Below, one piece after another: positions 55,470 through 64,000 of a stretch of DNA of 64,000 nt. The position numbers and the translations under genes are program-made. The notes under the pieces were generated by a model. That model saw only the letters and a list, made by a program, of their open reading frames with translations. It did no database searches and was not told where the DNA came from. Each line of letters begins with the position of its first letter. Within the stretch, counting starts at the first letter, position 1. Source of the stretch: Guadua angustifolia (taxonomy: Eukaryota; Streptophyta; Magnoliopsida; Poales; Poaceae); contig CM070500.1 of assembly GCA_036346375.1 (NCBI GenBank), positions 78,286,437 through 78,350,436 on the forward strand, in the 5' to 3' direction.

Positions 55470-55985
55470 GTTCTCAGGGAGAAGGGACATATACGTAATG
55501 TCCTCAAAATTTTAGAGGGCTTTTCCAAAAAGGTGTTTTTTTTGTTTGGTTTTCGGGAAAAATCAGGTGGAGAAAACGTTTTTTTATGTTTTTGGGGGTT
55601 TTCCTAGGAAAAATCGGCCCTAGAAACGGATTTTGAAACAATTTTGACAATTTTGGAGGGGCATTTTAGAGAAAAAGCGGAGAGCAGGACGTATATTTAA
55701 AATTCTTGGAGGGTGTTTTTTTTAAAAAAGGACTTTTTGTTTAGTTTTGAGGAAAAAATCAGGAAACCATTTTAGGGTTTTTAGGGTTCTTTGGGAAAAA
55801 TTCGGGCCCCAAAACGGATTTTGAAACAACTTTGGAAATTTTGGAGGGGTATTTTATGTTTTTTTAAATTCTGGCATATTTTTCAAAATCTCGGAGGGTA
55901 TTTCCACAAAAAACCGGCTTCATGTAAAAGGAAGTACTTGTATGTAATTTTAGCAATCTCCTAGAGCCTTTTCACATAAAATCGC
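55470..55985. repeat. Two and a half copies of a ~190-bp repeat
   Basis: 55,478-55,668 and 55,669-55,858 share ACGGATTTTGAAACAA-TTT, TTTTGGAGGGG-ATTTTA, and GGAAAAATC-GG segments in order. A weaker third copy follows to about 55,985. Non-coding and poly-T rich. Confidence 0.6.
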
Positions 55986-56029
55986 ATCGCCACAAGTCAG
56001 CTCGCGCGCCGTGCCACATATTGCTTGGG

Positions 56030-56140
56030 AAAAAAACGCTTAGGGCGACACGTGTGCAGCTGAGCGAGCTCGAACCCGGGTCACATGTGTGGGCACGAGC
56101 GCCCTTACCACCACGGCACGCAACTGGTGATGTAAACCGA
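56030..56140 (-). mobile_element. Possible tRNA-like SINE remnant
   Basis: On the minus strand: GTGCCGTGGTGGTAAGGGCG (A-box-like) and, about 35 bp on, ACCCGGGTTCGAGCTC (B-box). No full cloverleaf forms. A T-run (GTTTTTTTCCC) follows. Assigned with low confidence. Confidence 0.4.
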
Positions 56141-57310
56141 CGGCGTTAAATTATATAAGCTGTACCAATGACTGAGTCACGCGGACAACGTGGCTCAATG
56201 CGGTGCGAGCCATACAAATGGAAGACCGCGCGGGCGAGCACGCGCGCGACGCGACACAACGACGCGCTGCCATGTCGCCCCGAAGCTGATGTGGGCAGTA
56301 CGAGAGGTTGAGAAATCTTCAGGGTTTAATATATGGAGTATTTTTTTTTTCAAATCTAGCCTTCGTGCAAGCGTAGTTATAAAAATAGCCTCTTTACTAT
56401 CCGTGAAAGTATCAGCATATCTGTTGCGTTCATGTATTATGACAGGACGATACTACCAAGCTAGGATAGTACAATGAGAACGTATCATATTTGGGCATCA
56501 TGGCAGGTCCTATCGCCCCTACCGCGGCTACTGTCCTACCTAGGGATGGCAATCGGTGGGTACCTCCGGGTACCACTGCCTTAAACCCAAATCCAAACCC
56601 GAACAAAGTCCCGTCTACCCAAACCCATTAAGCTTTGTGGGTACAGATCTGTACCTATACCCAAACCCAATGGGTACCCAATACCCAATGAGTACCCACG
56701 GGCACAGATCTATGCGTGAGCACCGAAGGGCGAAGGCAGAGAGGTGGGGGGCGCTACGGCAGCCACATGCTCCTCCCCCTCTCTTTCTATCTCTTCACAT
56801 CTCCTTTCTCTCTCTTTTTTTGACACTGTACGCGCCGAACCGTAGGGAGTCGATGGGAGGAGTCGGCGGCGAGGGGAGGAGCAGGCGTCCGCTGCCGAGG
56901 GAGGCAAAGACGAGGGGAGGAAGGCCGAAGCAATCAGGCGATGGGGCAAGGGAAGGGAGGTGATGGGGACGAGGGGAATCAGGGAAGAGCCGACTCAGCC
57001 AAGTAGTCCGTGAGTTTGTTTTTCTAATATGCCTCTAAAAAAAGTGGGCTCATATGTCATAGGATACCCATTGGGTATCCATGGGTACAAATTGACACCC
57101 ACACCTAGACACAGAATTAGTAGTCTTGCAAGACGCAGTGAAAATCGTGCCAGGACCCTCGTGAAGCGGGCCAGCACGGTCCGGTCATTTCTTCGTGCGG
57201 GCCGGGCCAGCACGGACGGCAAAAATCAAAACCAAGCGCCCAAAACACGTCACGCGTTGAGTTGCCGGCAACGGTCGGCCCAACACTTCAAGACCGAGAG
57301 AATGTAGCAC

Positions 57311-57808
57311 ACTAAATATTTTTTTATAAATTCATACGTTGTTCAAATGAAAAAGTTTTCTACATGAAAAAGATGTGTCTCGAAATTTTCTACAACTTTC
57401 ATGTAGAATATAAATTCATATGAGCAAAGGAAGACCCTGAAAAATGCAGATTACCGAGAGATGTGGCGTCGGTCTGAAACTATACAGCGCACTAAATATT
57501 TTTTTATAAATTCATACGTTACTCAAATGGAAAAGTTGTCTACATGAAAAAGATGTATCTCGAAATTCTCTACAACTTTCATGTAGAATATAAATTCATA
57601 TGAGCAAAGAAAGACACTGAAAAATGCAGATTACCGAGAGACGTAGCGTCGGTCTGAAACTACACAGCGCACTAAATATTTTTTTATAAATTCATACGTT
57701 GCTCAAATGGAAAAGTTGTCTACATGAAAAAGATGCGTATCGAAATTCTCTACAACTTTCATGTAGAGTATAAATTCATATGAGCAAAGAAAGATTCTAA
57801 AAATACAA
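57311..57808. repeat. 180-bp tandem repeat, nearly three copies
   Basis: Units start at 57,311, 57,491 and 57,671 (ACTAAATATTTTTTTATAAA, ... AGAAAAAG-TG..., TCTACAACTTTCATGTAGA). The spacing is exactly 180 bp both times. The third copy decays after about 57,808. Copies are roughly 95% alike, so the expansion is recent relative to other repeats here. Confidence 0.9.
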
Positions 57809-58134
57809 ATTACAGATTCGGGCTGGCTTTAGACCGTCCGCCGAGCACGGCCCATACTGATCGGTCGTGCAGGCAACCCATCGTGCCAGTTTTAGGCCCG
57901 GCCCGCACGCCATTCGGGCCGTGCCAGCCAACCCATTTTTTTTTCGTGGTTTCGTCGTGGTTGACCCATTTTTTTCGTCTTGGGTCGTCTTGGCCACTAA
58001 AGCCCGCCCAATTTCAGGTCTACTCACACCAATCCTATGGGATTGTCGGGTACCCAAACCCGTAAACCCATGAATCTAAAGTGCTACCCACACCCACTCT
58101 TATAGAATCGGGAAAATATCCATGCGTGATCAGA

Positions 58135-58419
58135 CAATTGGTGAAATAACGGTGCAACAACTAGAAAAAGTTTCAAAAATTCTGAAAAAATCATGGATAT
58201 ACATCTCAGCTTACCCCATCTACATATAAATTTCATGATCAAATTCGTCCTATGCTAAGAGTAATAAAAAATGACAAACTTGATTATGAGCGATAGCAGA
58301 TTCGAATTTGATCATCAACATTTTATATGTAGATGGGGTAAGCTGAGATGTACATCCATGATTTTTTTCAAAATTTTTGAAACTTTTTCTAGTTAGGTTG
58401 CACCATGTTTCACCAACTT
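58135..58419. repeat. Foldback: ~115-bp inverted repeat with ~55-bp loop
   Basis: 58,135-58,248 and 58,303-58,419 are reverse complements over most of their length (AACTAGAAAAAGTTTCAAAA / TTTTGAAACTTTTTCTAGTT; AGCTTACCCCATCTACATAT and its complement). A transcript would form a long hairpin. Confidence 0.88.
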
Positions 58420-58506
58420 CCTATTCACAGATTGATATGCTTTCTTAGAATCAAATACCCACAGATACCCAAACTCATAAATAAAACTGCTATCCCTAGT
58501 CCTACC

Positions 58507-58985
58507 TAGTCTCTCGCCTGCGGCAACACAACTGCACCCCTACGGCGGTACGCGAGGGCTCAGTCAGTGCACTCCACTCACATGCCTTCCTGCTAGTACT
58601 ATATCCCGTACGGTTACCATTTCCATGCCTCACAGTGAGGGGGATTGCCCCGTGCCCAAACCCTAACCCGCGAGCCAAAGCCCAGCACCGTCAGTCCGTC
58701 ACCTGTGCGCCATCGCAACCCTAGGCGGCGCTGCCACCTCCCTAAGTGACTATGCATGTCCACCTCCACTCGTGCTGGCGCCTGGCGCAACCACTACAAA
58801 ACAGCCTCGTTAGCTGGAAAGGCAAAATCAACGCTATTTTTTTTGTCCCAAATCTACTGTTTAAAGTTTGTTGTACGCAGTTGGGGATTTCGAGTTGAAA
58901 GTTTGAACTTTTTAGTTGAAAATTTGAATTTATTAGTTGAAAGTTAGGCATTGATCTTGATGCCTCCTTGAACGGAGATTGAAGG
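58507..58985. other. Intergenic with a short 21-bp repeat
   Basis: No gene recognised. Three imperfect copies of AGTTGAAAGTTTGAA-type units at 58,893-58,948. Confidence 0.5.
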
Positions 58986-58987
58986 TA

Positions 58988-59244
58988 CTCCTCCGTCTAA
59001 ATTTGTATGATGTATTTTTTTTCACATATGCTAAAAAGATATTGCAAATGCTAGATTGCCTTTAATTATTATCACTAAGTACTATATTCAATGCATATAT
59101 ATGAAGAATACTATAAAGTAAAGATGGGTATGTATTAGGGTATGAGGGAACATCACATTTAATTTGCATTGGAGTATGAAATACATCATATATTTGTGAA
59201 CAATACCATATAAAAGTATGCCTTACAAACTTGGATGGAGGTAG
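58988..59244. mobile_element. Stowaway MITE (Tc1/mariner); TSD TA
   Basis: CTCCTCCGTCTAAATTTGTA ... ACAAACTTGGATGGAGGTAG, with TA at 58,986-58,987 and 59,245-59,246. 257 bp, AT-rich and non-coding, with the CTCCNTCCGT-type terminus of Stowaway. Confidence 0.88.
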
Positions 59245-59310
59245 TATGTTATTTCTCTTAAAAATACAATTATTCCCTGTTAATCATTCTTAAGAAAAGT
59301 CATTGCTAAC

Positions 59311-60373
59311 TAGGGATGAAAACGGATCGGATTCGGTCGAATAGTGGCATTTCCATATCCGCTCACATTTTTTTCACGGATGCGGATACGATACGGATAA
59401 TTTAAAAAGCAGAGCGGATATTAAATCGATATCGGATAATAATAAAGCGGATAGTAATCGGGCGGATCGAAAATGGAAACGAAACCAAATATTTAGTGGA
59501 TAATATGCAAACGCGAAAACACAAGTTTCAACACGAATATTAGGATTTAGAGTACATATTAGGAAAGGGCCGAAATTGCGATAACCCGATGTCGCAGGAA
59601 TCGATGTCGATGTCGCTAATTAGGGACATCACAGAATCGATGTCGCTAATCGGTAACCATCATTCATTCATTCATTCATCAATCATCGAGCACTCACCAC
59701 TTCACCAGATGACCAGGAAGCGAGTAGAGCGTAGAAGCGTGGGCGTGGCGACTAAAGGTCGAGGTCGAGTTGGCGAAGCGGCGGGCTGAAAGAGCGAGGT
59801 TTGGTCGGCGGCTTGACCTCGGCTCGACCTCGACGAGACTACTGGCCGGGGAGTGGTTCGGCGAGGGTCGAGCCGAAGGAAGCGGCGGTATGGCGGTGGG
59901 CTGGAAGGTCGGTCGGTGAGGAGCCTGGAGGCGGAGCGGCGGATTGGGGAATCGGAATGCGATCGCCGACGGCTTTAAGTGGGGCGTAGCCACAGTCTAG
60001 GCAAGGGTGGGGGAACTGGAACTGGGAAGGCCGCTTGGAGCCCTAGAGGCTGGAAGGGACTAGGTCTAGGGTTTCTTGCAGTGCAGGCGCTGTTCGCTAG
60101 AATAATTGGGCCTCGGGCGGTCGGGCCCATCCCAGCTCCGCCCCGGAGGCCTGCTGACAAAACGGATATCCGGATACCGGATATCCGTATCCGCTCCGTA
60201 TCCGTCGGATATCACCTCCCCCATATCCGCTCCGTATCCGTTTGCCCCGAACCGGATAATTATCCGTATCCGTATCCGTATCCGACGGATATCATATTCT
60301 TTTGCCATTTCCCTAAAAACGGATACCGGATACGGATACGGTCCGGATATTATCCGCTCCGTTTTCACACCTA
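59311..60373. mobile_element. Ac-like hAT element or pair of hAT ends
   Basis: Left end TAGGGATGAAAACGGATCGG (very close to the Ac terminus), right end CTCCGTTTTCACACCTA. Subterminal CGGATA / TATCCG repeats are dense at 59,330-59,470 and 60,155-60,360. The 8-bp flanks (TTGCTAAC and CATGTGAC) do not match, so these may be the ends of two elements or an element with a deleted border. The GC-rich interior (59,700-60,130) may be captured sequence; I do not recognise a protein. Confidence 0.6.
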
Positions 60374-61440
60374 CATGTGACTATGGTTTTACAAGGGTTT
60401 TATTTGCAAAAGTATCATTAATAAATCACTAAAGTGGATACGAGCATGGACAGGGTTTACGATACCAAGTCGGACTGGAAAATCGACAACTGCTCAGCAT
60501 CAATTTTCATCAAAGATCGATAGAAACCGAACGAATTGCAAAGTCAACCTTTTTGAGTTCCACGATTCGAAAGCAACAAAAAATGAAAACCAACCATTTT
60601 GTTCGATTTTTGACCAGCTTTATTCGATTTTCGATTGGTTTTCTTCGATTTTCAATTGGTTTTATCCGTTTTTTGACCGAGTTACATCAAAAATCAACAT
60701 ACACATGAAAATTAGAAAAATATATAAAATCTGAATAAATCCCAATTATTCTATAAAACACCTCAGAGAAATTTTAATAATTTTTAATTTATTTACTGCT
60801 TCTGGAAAATCAAAAACAATAATTAATGAAAAGGAACAAAGACACTGTCATATTTTTATACAAATTTATAATCTGATCATGCTTTGGAATTTTAATGTTA
60901 TCATAAACAGTGCCCAAGGAATATGTCATAAAATTTTTAGAAATACTAGACTTCATTTATTGCACCTAGAAAATCAAAAATAGAACAGCATAGCATATAC
61001 AATAACAATGGGACTATCAAAATTTTACAAAAATTCACAAGTTTGATCATCATTGAAATTTTTTTATAAAATCGTTAACATTACCTCAGGGCCTCACACA
61101 AAAAATTTAAAAATTTATAACTCGATTTGATAGCTCAATTAAATAAAAAATTACTGACTGCTTTGCTCCTTTTTCTTTTTTTTTATTATGTATATTGGAT
61201 TTAACGTCTCCCAAATTCATTTTTCAAAAAATTTATCCCAGATGTCCAAAAACTATTAATATTAATTTTACAGAAATTTTGAATAATTTTTCTAAATTTT
61301 CTAATTATTTAAATTTAAATTTAAATTAAATCGTTTACTGATTAGTTTTAAATATTGAGCCGCTTGATACGGTGGAAAATGGCGATTTTTGAGCTATCTT
61401 CGTCGACTTTTGGAACCTAGCACATGGCCCATATGTCCGT
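60374..61440. other. AT-rich gene-proximal spacer
   Basis: Contains short repeats of TTCGATTTTCGATTGGTTTT (60,603-60,665) and diverged ~150-bp AT-rich repeats. No coding. It is presumably old repeat sequence upstream of the promoter at 61,450. Confidence 0.5.
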
Positions 61441-61450
61441 CAGCCGTCCC

Positions 61451-61460
61451 ATATATATGA
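61451..61460 (+). promoter_or_regulatory. Candidate TATA box of the right-edge gene
   Basis: CATATATATGAGC at 61,450, followed after about 30 bp by a change to a UTR-like, pyrimidine-rich sequence (CTCCTCTTTCTGG, TTCTCTCCTCCTCTCCTCC) and a splice donor at 61,656. A transcription start near 61,480-61,490 is inferred. Confidence 0.5.
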
Positions 61461-61484
61461 GCTGTTTACAGAGCCGGAAATAAT

Positions 61485-64000
61485 TGGAAGTTAAAAAAGT
61501 TTTGCTCCTCTTTCTGGTGCGGACAAGCGCAGAGTAACACTAGAGAGCAGGGAGACCCTTCGGCTTTCTCCAAGAGAAGCGAGTAGACCAAGATTGAGCG
61601 GCTTCACAAGAATTGTTCTCTCCTCCTCTCCTCCTGGGGATCTCAGTTGCTCTCAGGTAATCTCGGCTTCGCGGAATTCTTCTTGGAATTTTTCTTGGAT
61701 TTCTTGGCGTGGAATCGTTGCGATGTTGGATGTGTCCCTGTTGTTTTCTTCTGGGCGGCGAATTTTTCTTTCGTTTCTGGTGGTTTCCGGATTTGGAGTT
61801 CGAATGTGCTCGAATTGTTCAAAAGATTTGTGGCGCTCTTGCTGTTCTTCCTTTCTCCGTAATTACTGGGAGAATATAATGGATACTTGTTTCTGTTTCT
61901 TGTCCTTTTTTCTTTCCTTTTCCTGTATAAAGTCGAAATCTTAGATTTGGGATTAGATTCTGCGATGAATTGTAAGTGGAATTATTGTTCCTCCCGGAAA
62001 CTGCAGCTTGTCCAAATACCTGTAGGAATCTTGCTTTGGAATTTGAAATTTTTGTAAGCATAGTTCTTTAGGAGAAAATTCCTTCTGAAGTTAGTGCGCT
62101 TCTGAAGTTAGTGCGCTTGGTATTAAGGATGCAGAAAGATTTGTTTCTTTCTGAGTTGCAGTAAAGTATTTGTATCTGGTTATCGGGCCAAGTGACTAGG
62201 GGCCCTTTATGTTTTAAAATAAAATTTATTGTTTATTGCCCTAGTCTTTCCAAGTTCTTGGCAGTTCATAGTATTATTATAGTCCATTTTTTAAAAAAAA
62301 TTGTGAAACTAGCGCTAATTTTGGACTGATATTTTAAATTGTAAGTTATTGTCAGTAATTTAGTATTAGACATGATGTTCTTTTTTTCTAATTTTTGTCT
62401 TTCACTTTCTAGATTCTGAGATATTCCTAGAATATGTTGCAAAACCAATACATTTTCTAAGAAGTAAATTTCACTTTCATCTGTGGTACGTCGGAGTTAA
62501 GATGTCAATTTTAGTGATGTCTTTCAGCGGCTGAATGGTGCTTTTTGTAGACAATACCGCTTTCATCATTAGCCATGCTTGTTATATGCTAATAAGTAAT
62601 TCCAAACCTCTGTTAGACATTTTTTCTATTTTCAAGACAGTATTCATATTATGTACTTCACGCTCAGTAGATGTGTAGATTAGTTCTTTTTGATGAAACC
62701 TGCAACAAGATTAGTTCTTGTTTATGGCTTTATGCATCATGGAGCGATAATGCGATATTGGTTATGTCTAGTTTTCACTCTTTATGATGTCAAGAATATG
62801 ATAGCATATTATTGGGAAAAATTGATGATTTACCCTCATTTACTTGTGTCATTGATGATTTGCCCCGTGAAATCTAACTAACATATAGGTCCTGGAGCCA
62901 CATATCAGTGAAACATACGGGGCAAATAATCAAATCTCCCTCTAGCCCTCTCCCGAGTGGAATTGCAATTCTATCCCCCTCCTATAGTGGAAGATGCCTC
63001 TCGTGCTTGTCGGTCGTGGCAGGCCCAACCTCGCTCCCCTACCACTGGAGGCCACCTCCCACCAGGTGCGACATGCCGCTGCTCCCATGCCCAGCATTCG
63101 CTGAGGGGCTAGCTGCTCCCATGCTCCTCCCTAGCAGCTACATCTTCCGCTGTGGGGAAGGGAGCTAGATTTGTAATTCCACTCGACAGGGGGCTAGTTT
63201 TGAAAAAAAAGGGGAGAAGTAATGAGGGCTAGAAAAGTGATCACTTCTCAAGTCAAATCTAGCATGTTGACTGATGTTACCAATTTGATGAACTGCCAAT
63301 ATTTGTTTCATCTTATGAGCTTTGGAGGGCCATATTCCCAGTAGAATACCAATCCAACTTGTTTTCTCGTACAGTCATACCTTAAAGGACCTTTTTGATA
63401 GTACATTATCTCTAGTAAGTTGCCATGCTTTTTTTCTCACTATTTGATTAATTGTGAAGTTCATTGGCTTCCTAGTTAAGGATGCTATAGAAACAAGAAC
63501 TAATCTTGTTTCGTAGCTGAGATAGCTGACATGGCAATTTTGTAGTTAAAGTTGCAGCAACAGTATTTTGGAGCTAGTTCGGTGGTTTTATGTTTGTTTT
63601 TGGCTTTTCACCCTGCTGAATAATGACACCATGTCACATGCATTCCAGTGTAACCATTGATATCTTTTTCCTATCAGGATAATTGACCCTGAACTAGCTC
63701 TTTTTTATGTCATAAGCTGCAATGAAGGATTCTCAGGTGGGTTTTGCTTGCTACTATCTTTGTTTCTGAAGTTCCTCATTTTATCTTTCAGAGTAAAAAT
63801 TGTGTATGGTTGATCTAACTAAATGATGAGAGTGCATCGATTTTTTAATCAGCAGATTACACAGTGATATGATTATGCAATGTGCATTGCATATTAGAAC
63901 ATAAATTTTCTACAATTTTTGTTAGTACTTGGTAGCACGATATTTATATAGTAACTAGGCGAATGTAGAAGTAAACACATAATATTTGCATTTAGATGAG
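61485..64000 (+). CDS. 5' end of a host gene with a 2-kb leader intron (partial, product unknown)
   Basis: A UTR exon (about 61,485-61,656) ends CTCTCAG|GTAATC. The acceptor TTTTTCCTATCAG|G lies at 63,677, and exon 2 (63,678-63,736) ends TCTCAG|GTGGGT. Exon 2 holds the first plausible start, ATG at 63,722, giving Met-Lys-Asp-Ser-Gln in phase 0 before the next intron, which runs off the window. The long leader intron is T-rich, as in many grass housekeeping and regulatory genes. Too little protein is present to name a product. The splice model is mine, from consensus sites only. Confidence 0.5.
62942..63197. mobile_element. 256-bp MITE in the leader intron
   Basis: CTAGCCCTCTCCCGAGTGGA at the left and ATTCCACTCGACAGGGGGCTAG-type right end (63,176-63,197) are inverted repeats of about 32 bp with a few mismatches. 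The interior is GC-rich. No clear target duplication. Its arms resemble those of the 53.3-kb MITE. Confidence 0.6.
63707..63715 (+). promoter_or_regulatory. Two-codon upstream ORF
   Basis: ATG TCA TAA ends six bases before the predicted start codon at 63,722. A minimal upstream ORF this close could lower or regulate initiation at the main ATG, if the transcript model is right. Confidence 0.4.

Larger units (their letters stand above)
56541..58498. mobile_element. 1,958-bp hAT element with nested repeats; TSD GTCCTACC
   Basis: Starts TAGGGATGGCAATCGGTGGG, ends ACTGCTATCCCTA, with perfect GTCCTACC at 56,533-56,540 and 58,499-58,506. Subterminal GGGTACC / ACCCAAACCC motifs dominate both ends (56,570-56,705 and 58,040-58,110). 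The interior holds a GC-rich block, a 180-bp triple repeat and a foldback. No transposase. Confidence 0.92.

Noticed and set aside
56030..56140. A minus-strand tRNA gene
   Set aside because: Only box-like motifs; no cloverleaf. Kept as a low-confidence SINE remnant.
59311..60373. A confident single hAT element
   Set aside because: The ends look right but the 8-bp flanks do not match, so it was kept only at moderate confidence, possibly two half elements.
61594..61944. A 116-codon Ser/Phe-rich frame at the start of the right-edge gene
   Set aside because: It crosses a strong splice donor (CTCTCAG|GTAATC at 61,656) and runs into T-rich intron-like sequence; more likely leader exon plus intron.

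Overview
This is plant nuclear DNA, almost certainly from a grass (Poaceae). Three things point there: CACTA elements with GTCGGC or GTCGAC subterminal repeats, Tat-lineage Ty3/gypsy elements carrying an antisense ORF, and many small Ac-like hAT and Stowaway elements. The genus cannot be fixed from sequence alone. Nearly the whole window is a nested pile of transposable elements. Only one segment looks like an ordinary host gene: the 5' end of a gene with a long leader intron at the right edge (about 61.45 kb to the end).

Layout. 0-4.7 kb: a subtilisin-protease gene fragment inside a possible Pack-type element, a SINE, a Helitron-like 3' end, and a long-TIR element whose core is a 49-bp minisatellite with higher-order order. 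4.72-13.43 kb: a complete but decayed CACTA transposon (TSD TAA) with TNP2-type and second transposon genes. 13.4-18.6 kb: a small Helitron candidate, an LTR-like remnant and a hAT element. 18.59-26.16 kb: a truncated Tat retrotransposon on the minus strand (LTR, antisense ORF on plus, integrase, RNase H, RT remnant). 26.16-44.84 kb: one hAT transposase pseudogene blown apart by later insertions. A 14.1-kb block (26,336-40,450) lies just after its BED zinc finger. That block is an outer LTR (TSD GATAG/GTTAG) which itself contains a second Tat element with both LTRs (about 28,853-40,004). A solo LTR (43,584-44,612, TSD GCACT) sits in its 3' end. The hAT reading frame lines up across both insertions.

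44.8-61.4 kb: a repeat with a 242-bp hAT MITE whose empty site is present elsewhere in the window, a 5'-truncated LINE with 15-bp TSDs interrupted by a 3.8-kb CACTA element (TSD ATT), several hAT elements with perfect 8-bp TSDs, a Stowaway MITE, and foldback and tandem repeats. 61.45-64.0 kb: promoter, exon 1, a 2-kb leader intron and a tiny coding exon (Met-Lys-Asp-Ser-Gln) of a host gene that continues beyond the window.

All transposon genes except one 374-codon TNP2 amino-terminal ORF in the second CACTA are broken by stops, frameshifts or insertions. Relative ages can be read from the nesting: hAT gene, then outer LTR, then the inner Tat element; LINE, then CACTA 2. Boundaries were read by eye. 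Where TSDs are quoted they were seen directly; family names rest on recognised motifs, not on a database search.
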